Assembly: GCF_035582795.1 (NCBI RefSeq)
Contig: NC_134366.1
Location: 149,467,519 to 149,531,518 of the forward strand
Direction: 5' to 3'
Length of the DNA stretch: 64,000 bases
Source: Mycteria americana
Lineage: Eukaryota > Chordata > Aves > Ciconiiformes > Ciconiidae
Below, piece after piece: positions 36,706 through 51,300 of the stretch. Every line of letters starts with the position of its first letter. Position 1 is the first letter of the stretch. Made by a program: the position numbers and the translations under genes. Under the pieces are notes generated by a model. That model was not told the DNA's origin. It did no database searches and worked only from the letters and a program-made list of their open reading frames with translations.

Positions 36706-39700
36706 GAGCTTAAATTTTTATGGTTTTGGAAAGATGGAGGAAGAGATTCTAAAAGTTGGTGGTATTTTCTTTAATTGTACCCAGGTTTTTCACAAAGCAT
36801 GTTTCCCTCCCTCTGTTGCCATCCCTTTGCTCTGCCATGCATTCTCACCCATACCATACTTCTTTCTAGGTGGGAGAACTATTATCCAACCTCTTAAATA
36901 CTTTTATTTTCTGTTTTCTAGCAGAAGTGCTGACATTGGTTCAATTTGGCCTTGCCAGTGCAGTGCAATGATTGGATTTGCTCCAGCCAAACATCTTGGC
37001 GTAGCCTGCCGCCTTTGCTGTGGTTGCATCCCAGATGACACATGACCCGTGGTGCATCATGCTCCACCTCTGGGTCCGCCTATGACTAAAATAGCCCATC
37101 TGTGGGTGTTGGTACCATGACAGTTTATGGTAGTGGGAAGAAGACTTTCCTCACCGGAATGTGTTTGTCCTTAATGCCCAAAGCAGTTTCATGCAGGCAG
37201 AGGAATATTCAGCCTGGTGCAGTAACCGTAACCCTCCTGGCATGGCTTGCAAGGCTGCCGTGCTTCTGGCCATCCAGAAGCTGGGGGAGGATGTGGTGCT
37301 CGAAGCAAGGAGCCACCAAGCAAACCGGGCTGGGCATTTGCCTTGGCGTTAGGCACTCGTGTCTGCCCGGGACAAGAAGCGTGTGCTGGTGCAGGCATCG
37401 CCCAGCTTGCGGGCAGGGAGGCTGGGGAGGAGGGAGCGGTGCTGCCTCCTGCTGAGGCAACACCCCGGCTCTTACGGAAACAGCCCTGCATCCCTGCTGC
37501 GCTGAGGGCTCCTTTGTTGCATCACTTCATAGAGATGCCTAGACCTGCCGCCTTTAACAAGTTTGGAAGAAAAAAGGGGAGATGAGTCACAGAGAAACCA
37601 CTGGTTCAGAGCAATGCGAGAGAAGCCCAGGGCAGGGGTTGGAGCCGTTGGTGTGCTCCTTCCCTCCTGGCTCCCTTTCTGTCCGTGTGCAGTGTCCTCC
37701 TCCAGTTGATCACAGCGATTTGGTGCCAAGGCCCAGCCTCCCATTTCTTGCCAAAGCAGAGCCCTCAGCTAGCTGGGGGGGGGGATGATGGTGCTGGGGA
37801 TCCGGCTGCAAATCCACCCCCCCATACCATGCTTGTGCACCGGGAGCACCCTCAGCACTGCTGTGGCTCCAGGACAGCTGCACCAGGCTCCTCTTTGTGT
37901 TAGTCCTCCACTGTACAGGGTTCATGACCCATATGATGGTGCCATCTGGACGTCAAGAGCTGCATTTTGGGGGTATTGGGATGTGGGGAGAGTGCAGTGT
38001 ATGTACAGTTTAAAGCAAACTCCTATCAGTGACCAAGCAACTGGGGCTCTCTGTATGCATGGAGAAGCCAAAGCAGAATTACACGCACGTTTCACTAGAT
38101 CCCTGGCGTGGGGGTAGCTGGACCGAGGTTAAATAATAAAGTAATGCTGTAGATGGGATTTTCCTCTTGTAATCTGTGTAGCTGCTTGTGCTGGGAGTTA
38201 CAGAGCCCATGGGGGGAAGGAGAGGATTTCCCAGGCTGGGCTGTGCCTGCTGTGCCCTGCCCTTGCTGCGCCGGCTGCTAGCGGCTGTCAGGGCTTTTTT
38301 AGCAGGTGGATGTAAGGTGCAGTTTATGCTCTGTAAAGCTCTCGGCAGTCTAAATCCCTGCTGCGTCAGAGCCCGCTGCCCCCAGATGACATCTGCCTGG
38401 TTCAGCGGCCGTGTCCCGGGCCGTTCCCAGGGACAGGGCTGGGGTTGAGTGGGGTCTAGCTCACAGCGCAGTGTGAGATGCGGCCTTCAACCAAGCTCTT
38501 CAGTGCCTTCAGAAACCCCCCTCCAAATCTAAGTCCCCTGCTCTATCCAGATTCATTCATCCTACTAAAGACACCATTGATCCTCCCTTTCCCCTCGCAC
38601 ACGCTGCAGTCCCCTGTGTGGTAGCTTGGCACTGTCAATAACTTGAGCTGTGCTTAATAGATTTCCAATGCAGCTTGTCTTCAGAACAACGTGGGGTAGC
38701 GGGGGCTGCAGGAGCTGCTGTAGTGGGCGGCTGCGAAGTGGGGAGCTCCCTGACAGCAGGGGTACGGCCGTTTTCTGTCCTCTCCTTGTGCTGAAGCAGG
38801 GGCTGGGCAGTGCCTCTGCTTCGATGCGCTCTACTGAGGCGAGGGCGTGAAACTCCTTGCAACTGCGAGGGAGAGCAGCTTTTCCAATCTGGGGAGCAAC
38901 CACAGATAAGGGAACACTTGCATCTGATGTGGCAATGGAGGCTGCTTCCCAAGGGGTTTGCATAGAGGAGCACCTGCGAAAGAAAACTGGCTGCTCTCTC
39001 CCTCGCATGCTGCAGTGGAAAGCAGGAAAGGTACGGAGGGGAAGGGAAAGGCAGCCAGTTTCTGCTGTTTGCCTATAAGCTGGGGGCAAGGAGGAAAACG
39101 TTAGTTTTTAGGTGCTGCCAGTTGCTTTTGCAACACAATAGAAATAACAGTCAAAGCCCTTTAAGGGAATCCTTATCCTTGTGGGCTCAACAGCAAACAT
39201 AGCGGTACAACTAATGTGAACAGAGATGCACAATTTACTGGAAACTCATGAGTATGAGCTCCTACCCTGATAAAATGCTCAGAGGTAAGGACCGTCAGTT
39301 GTCACCTGTCCTATGTTCAGTACCTGGTGCTACAAGAGCAAATACTGAGCTGTTAGGGAGACCCAGCTGTGTTGCTCCACCAGAATAAGAGGTGGAGGGA
39401 CAGTCACGGCCGTCACTAACACTCGGTGGGCAGCCAAAGCCGCGCTTAAGCAGTGCAGGGTTAATTTAAGTTTTTTCCTCTGTCTCTCAAGTTTCAACTC
39501 TTCACAGATGAGAAGCTTTTAAGACTTTGTTCCCATCTTAGATTTGCTGCTTGCAACAAAGCACTGCTCTAAATCAAGTGCCACTGCTCAGCCCCGAACG
39601 TGTGCTATTCACAGGTCTGGTTTGCTAGCTCGTATAAAGAAGAGTTTCCTGACCTGGATGAGAGGGTCTGTAAAGTAATTTTCCAGCAGAACCAAAGCAC

Positions 39701-42700
39701 TTTGCAGAGTGTGCCAGGTACTGTTTTGCTCAGGCTTGGGGATGGGGACACTGATGAAGTTGTGACTTGTTGAATGTCTGGCTGAGGCTGGGCGCAAACC
39801 CTCTCCGCTGTTTCCCGTGTGGATGTTTTACGCAAGGATCTGTGTCCCTCCTTAGGTGAAACGACCCCAGCAATGGGGGAAGGAGAGTTTACCCCCCTTA
39901 CCAAGAGCCACTGCCTTGCCCTGTGGAAGGTGCTCCTGGTGAGCCCTGGTGGTTTGCAGAAACGGGTGGACATCAGCTTCTGTCTGGTCCTCCCAGGGAC
40001 ATCCTGTGCTGGGGCCGGCACCTGCTTCTGCAGGATCCACAACCAGGAAAGAGGATATGTCTCCTATTCCCTCTTTCCTCCCCCTGTTTTGAGCCTGGGC
40101 TTTGCAGGCACGGCCTTGCTAGGGTTTTTCTTTAGTCTGAGTCTGTATGAATGCAGCCCTACCACTCGGTGGGGAAGGACGCTGGAGATGGCACCTACCT
40201 CCTCTACGGCCAGAGACAGCTTGGGCAGCCCGTGCCAGCATGCCAGCACACTGGATTGGAGGACAGAGCTAAAGAGCAATCGCAGGAGAGAGGCCAGACT
40301 CCAGCAAGCATCCTGCTCTTCACCACCATATTACCACGGTATGCTGCAGAGCAGCTGCCTCGCCTATTTTTTGTAAAGTACAAAACTGGTAGTTGCTTAT
40401 TTATCTGATGAGCTGAGGGAAGTGCTAAGCAAGCAATCTTTTCCCCTGCAGGCTGCATGTGTGGGTTTTTGCTTTTAAAAGGGAAAGAAGAAAGATTTGA
40501 AGATATTTGATCTGCAACCTAGCTCTGAGCTGGTTGAATATTTACTTTGTTGTATATGCAGTTAGTTATTAAAAGCCTTATCGTGGAAGGAAATCAGACA
40601 GGAGGCTCATGATTCAAAGCGAGTAGGCACCTAGACGCAGAGAACATAACAGGGAGACCATGCTGCACGCAGAGAAACCTACCTGCTCATTGCCGTAACC
40701 TCGCTTACGCCGTGCTTTCTGTGGCAGAAAGGGCATCTGCTGATCATCGTGCAGAGTCACCGTGTCCTCCGGGGCCTTTCTCCATCGAACCCTTCAGCCC
40801 CCCTGGTACCCGTGTAGCCGACACGTAGCACCAGAGCAGCCGTTTGTAGCGTGATGCTGTTGCCACATGGGACGAGAGAGATGCTGCCTGTGTTTCTGAA
40901 GCACTGTAACTGTCCATAGCAAGGGTTTTACAGACGTGCTGTAAACAGGCAGCTGTGTAAGCCAGGAGAGATGGGTTTCTGGGGGCACGCTCTGCTGCGG
41001 GATTCCCTGATGCCTGCTGCAAGCCGGCTTCATTTATCAGCCTGTCCTGCCATGAGGGTGACGGCAAGGTGTTTTATTTGCTATCTCTGTTTTCACAAGA
41101 CTTCCACAGGCTTCAAGGCTTCTACCTTTTTTTTCTTTTTTTTCCTTATCAAATTATGTTAAAATATGGTGAGCGGGTTCAAACACTGTTTAGGCACGTG
41201 CGTGTGCAGTGTAAGAGAGAAGGCTTGCTTTCCTCAGAAGACCTGGCTAAAGCCGTACCTTTGAGTATCGAAACACGAACCGGATGAGAAACCAAGAATG
41301 AGAAGAGCCCTCGGAGAAGGCAAGAGGTTGGCTGGAGGCCGTGTGTACAGAGACCCCCAGCAGCGCTGTGCTTTCATTTTTGGTCAGTGATACAGCGCTG
41401 TGTTTTCCTAACACAAAGCAAGGCTGGTGCCTGCCTGCAGCAGGCAGGATGAGGCTGGAGCGTTGCCCGGCGCGAGGGCGGCGTGCTGCTTCAGCCATGC
41501 TTCCCTCAAAGTGGTGGGGAGCGAACGATGCGGTTGGTCATTAATTTCCTTCCCAACCAGATTCTGCCCCTCTCACGTTTTGCTGTAATTTCTTTTGGGT
41601 TGGTAACACTGCACCGCTTTCCTCTTCAGTAGAGAAGTCAGGATGGTTAATTTGCTCCAGCAACCCGCAGCGGAGGAACCCTCTTGCTGGCTATTAGCAT
41701 CGCAGCCGGCTGCAGGGGGCAATGAAAGCGGTGCTGCCGGCTCTTGATATATTTGGTGTTTTTCTAAAGCTCCACCTCCCCGGAGTAACATGAAGTACAT
41801 CAAAATGTCAGGTTTCATTATGCAGTAAGTGGCTTGGGAGGAAAACTGAAACGCAACCCTAAAGGCTCCCAGTCTGAAGGAGAAATAAAGAGCCCAAGTG
41901 TATTATATGTAAATTCTTGCTTTTTAATTGTTGACTTGTGATCTTTGAATTCTTGAGAGATGGCAACTCCGTGCAAGGTGCCACCCTGCTCTTGCTTTTT
42001 ATCTTCTATTTGGCAGCTTTGGTTGGTATCTTTCCTGGTTAAGCCACGGTGTAGCTAATGGCTTTGAAGCCCTTTCCAAAGCCTGATCCCACCATGCTGG
42101 GTGCATCTCCGCTCTCCTCACCCCCGGTTCTCCTCCCTGGGTCAATCCCTCCCCCTTGGCCTCTGTGGCAAATGGTGTAATGGCCTAAAAGTACAAACCC
42201 TTTAAGCAAGGCAACCGCCTCTTCTTGCTTAATAACTTAGGAGCATCTTTCATTGCCAAAGCTCTGGCAGCGGAGGGCTGGGGCTGGCTTGAGTAAACCC
42301 AGCATCTCCCTTTCGGGTGGCTGCTGATGGTCTGATCACTGCTGGAGGCACCGCGTGGGCTCCTGCCAAGGACAAGAAAGTTTTTTCAACTGCTGCCTGC
42401 TCAGATGCAGACAAGGAAGAGCTGGGAGCCTGCAATATAGCTGCTGAGCCTGCAAGGTAAGGGTTACATGGGGGACCCGAGGCCATCATCTGCACTGCCG
42501 AGTACCAGCAGCCGTGTTTAGGGGTGATGGTTTTCCCTGCAATGCTGCAAAAAGGTACGGGAGGACAGCCAGGGAAGGGGCTGCAAAGGGAAAAAAGGGA
42601 GAGAGAGGCCTGGAAGTGAGATAAGAAAGAGGAAGGGAAAATAGATTAGAGAACAAGAAGGTAAAATGGGTAAAAAAAAAACCACCAGGATTTGAGATGT

Positions 42701-45171
42701 GGTCAGGCTGGTCTGGGACGACTCTTGTGCTGCTAGATGTTTCTCTTGGTGGGATAGTTTTTCCCCCAGGCAGGAGGAAACAAAGCTGTAGTTTTTAGGA
42801 AGTGATAATGTAAAAATTAGTAATAATTTGCTAATAAAAACAGTCTGAGAGGGAGGCTGGAGTGGCTCCACCAAGGAGCACTTCTGCTCATCTGTTCTAA
42901 TGCAGTGGAGGGGCTGGTGCTCCTCTGGGGCTGGTGCTGATGCGGTCCCTGCCCTGTCCCTGCCTGCCAGCCCTGCTGGTCTCTGCTCCGGCTGCAGGTG
43001 CTTGGCCGCAGCGTGGAGTCCCTGGTGCCATCAGGACCCAGGGCTGGATCCTGCGAGCTCCCATCCCTGTTTGGTGTTTGGAGACTGGCTGTGGGCCAGC
43101 TGCTCGGCATGAGGGTCTGCCCAAGTGTGAGTGTGTCTCCTTTCCATGCTGATCCCTGTCCTTCCGCTTCCCGTCATGTACTTTGAGCGGAGCCCAGCAC
43201 CAGCATGGCTCATATCAAAAGCCAAAACTGCTGGTTTCAGTAGCCCTGTTCCTTCCGGACAGCTTAAAAACCACTTAAACATCCTGACTGAAACATAAAT
43301 TTTGTGGGATCTGATTTTTCTATTTCAAAAGCAGTAAGAACGTGCACTTTTCAGCTCTTCTTGTAACCATGTAGGCAGCCAACAGCTCAGACGTGGCTCC
43401 CTGCACCCCAAGTCGCCCCAGCAGGCACCCCCTCCCTAAGGTGAGAAACGTGTTTTTTAGCCCTTCATCATGTATGATTTTGGGGTGCATGCCAGTGTCT
43501 GGCCATCCTTGGGCCAGACTGCTGCAATCAGCCCTTTGCTGGCTGGGGTGATGGGGAGAGGGAGATAGCTGGGCAATGGGGCTGCTGTGGGCACGGAGCT
43601 ACTCGCGGGCACAACCGTGGAGGATGAAGGGTGCTGGAGAGGTGAGCAAACGCTGCCCACCCCTCGGAGAGGTGCAGGATTGCCTTCGTGCTGCTACCCG
43701 CAGGGATAAAGTGCCGATTAGTCATTTGGCCAAGCTAGCTATCTGCTGCAAAAACTTGGCTTATAGAAGAGGTTGCAGGGATGAGGCCCCTCTGGAGTTT
43801 ACAGCAGAAAATCAGGATAATGTGGTAGAAAACGCATGGAGTTTTTGGTTTCTGTAGCCTTTCAGACTATAAAACGTCCCCTTCTCACCCCCCAGCATAG
43901 GGCTGGCCCTAGCCTTGCCCTGTGCCTCTAACAGAGAAAATTGGGCTTTAGATGAGACCTGTGCCTGGGAAAGGGCGGAGATGCCCAAGTATGATTAATG
44001 TGAAGTTAGCCACATCTTGGAGAAAGAATCTGAGTCTTTATTAGTGTGTGATAAACCACCCCCACCCACTTTAAAACATACCGGTCATGTTTGTTTTTTT
44101 TTTAAATAAAGACATGGTTTCTGATGGTGTGATGAAGCGTGTGGGGAATCAAAATGCAGTTTCTAACATCCAGGCCTGACTTAGCTGTCATCGTTAGGTG
44201 ACTGACCACTGGCCAAGGGCAAGCTGGTGCCTGGCTAAATACCAAATGGCTGTAAACTCACAGCACCCATCTGAGCGTCTGCAGCCTGTTCTGCACAACT
44301 GCTTACCAGGGTTTTGAGTATGGAGATAGCAAGCAAAATGATTGCCTGAGGCCACAGAGCGGCTGTCGTTTTACAAGACAAAGCTATATGTGTATTTTCT
44401 CCCCAGCAATTTTCTGCCTGCTTGCAATCTTCCTGAAGTCGCAAGGAGTATTGAGTGAGTAAAACCAGCCTGGATCCAAAAAGTAACACCTTTCACGGAG
44501 CATCTTCTGAAATGCTGGACACCAAGGAACCAGCACTGCTGCAAACAGTCCCCCCATGCTGTCCACTGGCGGTGATGGCTCGTCATCTGACTGCACACAG
44601 GGAGGGTCGGGCTCATTGCCGTGGCCATGCAACCGCCAGCCCAGCTGGGCCCCATGGTGCAGTGTGCTGGAGGGGTCACCTGGCACCCGCGCCGGGGACG
44701 TGCGAGGCTTTTTTAATTTTGAGCCCGTGGCTGGACACCCGCAAGATTTGCCATCGCTGCGCAGCGGTGCATCATCATCAGTGAGCAAAAGCGGACGGAC
44801 CAGGACTTGCTTCTCCCTTACAACAGCACTTGACATGGATGAGACTGTTCCTGCAGGGAAGGAGAGCCAGACCTAACCCAAGGACCTTGCGATGCCTCCT
44901 GCCCCAGGCTGACCGGCCTTCCCCGCAGCCCAGCAGCTCCGTATGAAGGCATGAAGCGCAGTCGGCTGCTGTGAGCGGAGGGTAGGATAGGGATGCCCCA
45001 GTGCCTTGCGCGGCACGGACGGTGCTGCTGTGCAGTGGCACAGGCAGACCCAAACCAAACCCACTGCTGGCAACCCCAGGGTATCTCTGGCTCGAGGGGT
45101 CATTGCTGATTACGTCTTGGTACGACCTTGGCTGGCACCATCAAACCCAATTCTCTTTCTTCAGTGCTTAA

Positions 45172-45231
45172 GTTATTAGCTATGTTTCCTATTAGATATT
45201 AGGAATAGCTAATAATTAGCTATTAGCTATT
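45172..45231. repeat. Imperfect repeats of ATTAGCTAT
   Basis: Variants of ATTAGCTAT, and of its reverse complement ATAGCTAAT, recur through this 60-bp stretch, which is AT-rich within a G+C-rich neighbourhood. The stretch can fold on itself. No function is assigned. Confidence 0.75.
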
Positions 45232-46159
45232 TTGCTGCTGATGGTTTTAGCAGAAACTTAGCATCATTAGCTCTAGGAGGGACTTGGCAAGCTCTCCCGC
45301 ATCCCGTAGGGGTCCGTGCCTGCCGTCCTCGTTCACACCAGGACAAGCCCTTTCAAATTACAGGGGCCCATCGATGAGCAAATCCCCTCACTGTCCCCGT
45401 AAGCGGATCCCGCTCGCTCGCCAGGTGGGCAGGGTCCCTTCCAGCATTTGGGTGTGCTGGCAAGAGCAGGATGGAAATCTCAGCCCTGGCTTCCTCTCCC
45501 GGCCTTGCCATTTCTCTAGCTAACAAGGTGAGCACCCTCGTGTGACATCCCGGTGTGAGTCAGCAGAGCCCACACAGCTTTCATAAGCCAGGTTTTAATT
45601 TAATTCCTGCCTTGCTGAGGCGGGGTAAGCGCAGAGCCTGACCGGCTGTGTGGACCTGGGGATCCTGCCAACCTCTTGCAGCCCTTTTCCCTTGGCTCCC
45701 TATTTTACCATCGACTCCTGGGGCTGGCTTCGACCCCACGGTGCTGCTGGACCAGTCCCAACCGCAGGTCCAGTCTCAGCGGGAACCCCAGGAGCACGGG
45801 GCGCCTGCATAACCTGAAACATCTGTAAGCATGATGCATAAGCAAGGTCACGGTATAATTTGGTTTCCTAAGCCTGCACTGCGTTTTAGGGCAAGGCCTA
45901 TGAACACATCCCGGGGCTCCAGGTGCTATTTAATGCACCTGAGCTGCGTGGCATTAGGTGGAACTAATGGGTAGATGTTTGCTCCACCCGGTTTTCCCTT
46001 GATGAAACAGAAAGACTGTTTGTGGTGGTTAGGGCTGAATCATAACCAGCCTGGCCTATTTGTAAAGTATTGTCTCTCTAACCAGAAGCGCGTGCCAAGA
46101 GAAGCAGACGTTCGTGGCTTCTGCACTGGGAAGGAGGCTGCAGCTACGGGACACCTGGT

Positions 46160-46345
46160 AGGGCAGCAATAAACCACTGTTTATTAGCTGCTATGAAAAC
46201 AGGTTCTCCTGTCTGAATCCTGGCCAAATTACAAGCAGCATGATGAATTAGTACCAGTTAATGCACTCGTCATAACTACTTCAAGGGAAATTACTAGGAA
46301 TCACAAATGCACTATTGATTTAAATATTATTCATTTATTTTAACT
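46160..46345. promoter_or_regulatory. AT-rich candidate conserved element
   Basis: A sharp AT-rich island inside G+C-rich DNA, with motifs such as GATGAATTAG, CAGTTAATG, ATTGATTTAAAT and ATTATTCATTTATTTT. The abrupt change in composition and the density of homeodomain-type cores resemble vertebrate conserved non-coding elements. This is inferred from style only. Confidence 0.25.
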
Positions 46346-48311
46346 TGCTGCAAGTGGGCAGATGGGAAGGGATGCAGGGAGTAAACAGTGGTTCGCACTA
46401 ACTGGAGCGGCACGTGCTTCATGGAGCTCACGTTCAGCCGGACTCACAAACACAGGGGATGCCGCTGGTTGTCGGGGAAGAGCCCATGGTCTCAGCATGA
46501 AGGTGGTGGTAATTTTAAATGCTGCGGCCATTGAGCCGGGTGCATGTGACACAGGGGCTGGCTGAGAGCCGGAGCTACCTTGGTGGTTGCGTGGTGCCAT
46601 GGGGTCAGCCCACGCCACCCTCCTCCGGGCACTTTGGGGCGAGGACCTGCGTGGCACTCCCGGTCCCCATCGCGTCCCCGCAGGGCAGGAGGATGGTGCC
46701 GAGCCCCGGCTGGGTGCTGCCCGGCAGCACAGGCAGCAGGGCCAGGCCAGGGTGCAGTTTGGCCCCCCAGAGCTTGCAATACCCATGTGGCTGCGTGGCA
46801 AGCACAGATCTTGTGTCTTTGGTCTTACATAGCGCTTACAGACAACCAGGTTATTAAACTCACGGCACGGGGAGCAGCGGCTGGCTGCAGCCTCCTGCTG
46901 CGTGCCCCTCACTGGCATCCCCTGCGCCCCCCCCCCCAAATGAGCTTTTCCAGTGGGGGAAATGAGGTCCCCATTTTGACCCATGTAGATGCTCAGGCCT
47001 CTCTGGACTGAACTCACTTTGGACGCGTGTCAGAGGCACACTGGATTTTACACTCGTCTCCAAACATGCAGACTTTCCTTCCCACTGTCATCCCCTTCAA
47101 GTCACATTAGTACAAGAAAAATCAATTCTGTAGCTCTTTAAGAGCAACCTACCCATGACAGCTCTGCTGTACAGATGCTTTGCAGAGCCTCTGAGCGGGC
47201 CAAAGTGCCTCTCTTAACACGTACACTAGCGACGTCCCACACTGGCAAAGGCACGAGCTTTATAAAAGCTTCGCGGCAGCGCAGGGCATGGGGCGAGGAG
47301 CTCGCCGGTGGGGACGAAGGGTGGGTCCTGCAAGCCCAGAGGAACGTCCCTTGTTCGCCATGTCTTTACTTACCCAGAAAATGGGAATCTAAATACAGCA
47401 CCTCGCATTCCCCTTGCACCTGCCAGCGACCGCCACCCTGCCAAGCACCCGCGGCACACGCAAGCCATTGCAGAAGCTGTGGTCGAAAGATACCTCAGAA
47501 GGGGTTGAGGCTGAAGCCACAGAAACTCTGCTTTTTGAACGTCTTCCTGAGAGGGGAAGAAAACCAAAAGAATGATCATTTTTCTTTTGCTACAGCCATT
47601 TCCCTGATGAAAAAAAGCAGTGCTTGTGTCTCCGAGCAGATCGGAGCAGCTGAAGCATCCAAGACCAGCACAGTCAGTACCCATGAGGCTAAAGTTGCTT
47701 CAAAACCACTCTAAACCACGCGGGTTTGGGTAAAGATGTGGGTCCGGCTTCTGCAGTGTGCAAAGGGGGGTGCTGCCGAGCTGGGGGCACCCGCAGAGGC
47801 AAGGGAGCGACAACTGGAAACCCCGGGACATGCAAATAGCCTGGAAACATGGGAATGTTTGCTCAGGTGTTTCGTGCTAAACTTGCTGCTCTGAAAGAGG
47901 CATTGATGAGCATCCCTGGCCAGAAGCAGGGCCTCATCCAGCCCAGCAGGCAATTCCCCGGTTCCGTGGCACCTCGTGCGGGGGCGGTTTTGGTCTGGCA
48001 GGTAGGCAGCGTCTACCAGAGAAGGGCACTTCGGGCCCCACAGCGCCAGGTGCCATTTTGCACCCACCTGCCTGGTTATGAACACCCTGTGGGACTAGAA
48101 GGTGTTTTTCAGCAGTCTGGTGTTTCAGAACAGAGCTTAAGTTTTGATTAAATTTAAAAAAAAAAAAAAGCAATGACAACGGTGTTATACAGGCAAGGGT
48201 ATTACCTGCTGCTCCTGGTGTTTGGCAGTGCTGTGGCATTCCTGGCAGAGGCACACGTGGGGTTTAAAGGTCCAGGCTCTGGCTTTTATTTTCTCTTTTA
48301 GTGGGATACTC

Positions 48312-48345
48312 ACCTCACGTTTTTGATCACCTCACGTTTTTGATC
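48312..48345. repeat. 17-bp perfect tandem duplication
   Basis: ACCTCACGTTTTTGATC occurs twice back to back (48312-48328 and 48329-48345). Each copy carries a CACGTTTTTGATCA-type stretch. It is likely a recent local duplication. Confidence 0.9.
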
Positions 48346-51300
48346 ATCCTATTTTTGCTTGTAGCAGGGATGGGATCTCCATGCAGCGTAGAGCACCAAA
48401 GTCATGAACAAAGATCCATAGCTTCTTAGGGATTTTGGCTTTTCTTATTCTTGCAGTACCTGAGCTTTTCTTCTGCAGGCTGAGTATTCCCAGTGGGAAT
48501 CAGAAACAGCTCAAACCTGTACATAATTCATCCAGCATGTTCATAAAGTTGCTGTTTCCAAAGTTGCCGCAGTGTCAATGTCTAAGCAAGCAGTGGTGGG
48601 CAGAGCATTCCATGGGCCATGCATCCCGCCGTGTCCTAAATGGGCTTTCTGCTCTGAGTGCCCCGTTGCTTGCAGTCAAGTTTAGTGAGGACCCCTCTGT
48701 GCAGGCCACGTGGCTACAGGATTCGTGGAAAATTCAGTGTTTGGAGACAGCCGTTGTGCCAAGGACCAAGAGCAGGAGAGGTGCACACAAGTGCCAAGAG
48801 GAACAGCATCACTTCTGGGGCCCCAGGGAGGAGAAAAGGACAAGAGGGGCACTTAGCTGGCACTGATCGTAGGAAGCAAAAATGCATCCTCCCTACTTTG
48901 TTTGCAAGGAAAATAAATTTCTGCAAATTTAAAATTGCAACGTTCAAAAGTATCTTTTTACCCTGTCTGGTGGGATAGAAAGAGCTTGTGCATTGCCCTT
49001 CTGCAGCTCCACAAGCAACAGCTGAGGTAGCTCAAACCTCTCAATGGCTGGGATGCGGGAGGGAAGCACCTCCGGACTTGTGCAATGCCCTGGTAAAGCA
49101 TAACCCTGCGTGCGCTGGGGTAATGCTCTTCGCTCGCAGCGTGTCTCCAGCTGCTGGAGTGAGGGAAGGGAGCTCTGAGGGGGACTTTGGAAATAGGTGC
49201 CTAATTTTGCTTAATTTCCCTTCCTGCACCTAAGTTCTTTCAGGGAGCTGGAGAAGAACAGCTACGCTATCAGTTGCTAATACCCCTTCCCAGTTTCTGA
49301 TAGCTGCTGAAAGAGAAATATGAATCTCATGCAGGAGGAAACAGCACGTGGTACACAAACAAGTCCTCACGTCTCCTCTTCTCCCTCCTGAGTGAGGGCA
49401 GGGGAGTCCTCCAGATCTTACTGCTGATGCCCTATACTGTGGTAGTTAAAAAATGAGAGGAAGTGCAGTAAGAAGGTGAAAGCCCGACCTATAAATGGAG
49501 AGCTCTGCCCAGGACGAGAGGAGGGACGTGTTGGCCAAGGGCCGAGAGACCTCAGTGCGGTGAGGAGGTGCCGTGCAACAGCCAGCCCTCACCCGAGGGC
49601 TGAGCGCTTCGGCATTTCGCCCGCTCCTCCTCAGCTGCCGCTCTGGACACGAAGCAGCTCCTCTTCTGGCCAGTGCTGCTGGCATGGTGGTCCTCTCCAA
49701 GGGCATTTGTGTCACCCTTTGCCGTGCTGCATCCGCCACTGTCCCGTGCAGCTTCCTTTGCACAAATATCTGCCCCCATCCCTCCCTGAGTTTCTTCTGG
49801 AACGGTGGATCGCTCCTGCGCTTCCCATGCACACTTCAGCTCTTCTTCTCTGCCGTGTGCTACTTCCTCAAGCTTCTTCATGTTATGTTCAGCCTCTTGT
49901 CTACTTCTTGGCTGCCAGTCATGCTCTGCACTCCTCAGTGTCACCTTTCCTCATTGCAGCATCTTTTGTTTCCCCCGGCCAAGTGCCTGCGGGTGAAGCG
50001 GGGGTGGTGGTGGTGGCACAGCCGCTGATAGACTATTTCTGTGTCAAATAAGCCGTCTCTCACCTGCCTTAATGCCTGTCTGCTCTGATGGCAAGAGAAA
50101 AGTTTGTGAGCTTCAGGCACTTTCACTGACCAGAGGAAACAACTGCAGGGTGATATTTGCTATTAGAGAGGTGATCCTCTTGCATTTTAAATGCATGATG
50201 CTTTACACAAATGTTGAAGAACTGCAGGAACAGGTGAGCTCCTTGCTCCAGAGTCTCTCTTTTATGAGATATCTAAATACCGCTTTGGTAAAAGGACATA
50301 TGCATACACAAACACCCCAAAGTTTCTCTTTCTTGATAGATTTTTCCCTCTATATTTCCCATATTCCTTAGCTACATTTAAGCACACAAATTGGTTCAGC
50401 TATAACTGATGTATCGAGGAGCGATGGTTGTTAAACATGTAGTTAAAGCAGGTACAGCTTTACAGGCAAGTAAAGACAATGAAAGTCTGCTTGATTATTT
50501 ATGTTACCTTTTTGTCTTTGCAAAAATGGTTCTTAAAAAACTGTCAAATTGAAAAAGTGGTGAGTGTACGGTAAGTGAGCGGACATTTCAGTGGGCAGAG
50601 GTTATCTGTAATGTATCTCTGTTTATTTCCAAAGGGTAAACACTTTAAGGAGAACAGCTCTGTCGGGAATGGTTCTGCCAGTCTGGGATCCGATCAGATG
50701 CACGATATGATTTCTGTAATTTGAAAATGTGGTTTAAAGAATGAAAAGGGATGAAACCCCAGTAAGGCTTTCTCCTTCCCACCATGTGTCACTACCCCAG
50801 AATTTGCCTTAGAGGGGATCTGAAGTGTACATGTTCAAGCAGTAATAATTCTATAAAATAATCAGTGCATTTTAGCATGGACACAGACTCTAAACACTTC
50901 AGCCTCAATGTTTTGTATTTTAGCTGTGGGAAGAACTGAACAAGAAATCACACACACAAAATCTCCCCCAGAGAGCCAGCTCGGTTCAACTTGCCCCCTG
51001 CCAGCAAGGCTGAGGGCTCCCTGTAATGCCAGACTGCAGCGGCGCGGGGACACCTCTGCAGCCCTACGTGCAGGAGCACGTCTGTCGGCAGGGGACAGCG
51101 GGAAGGGCAGTGCCACGTAGTGCCTTGTGTGTGCTGGGGGTTGGTCGCCCAAGAACAAGGACCAGGTTTGCAGCTGGCCAGCGATGCTCTGGAAATCACA
51201 GCGGACCTGAGCAGCGCTGGGCTTAGCAGAGGCGAGGTGGTGAGTGGCTGTGATTTTTTATTTTCGAAGCACCCAGCATGGGGAAAAGAAGCGACAGGGT

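Noticed and set aside
36261-36713. 150-codon plus-strand frame over the CR1 copy
   Set aside because: It is the antisense shadow of the CR1 ORF2 remnant and the adjoining poly-C tract.
46340-47017. 225-codon minus-strand frame in the G+C-rich block
   Set aside because: No domain, no start or splice context. Competing frames of similar length exist on both strands in the same interval.
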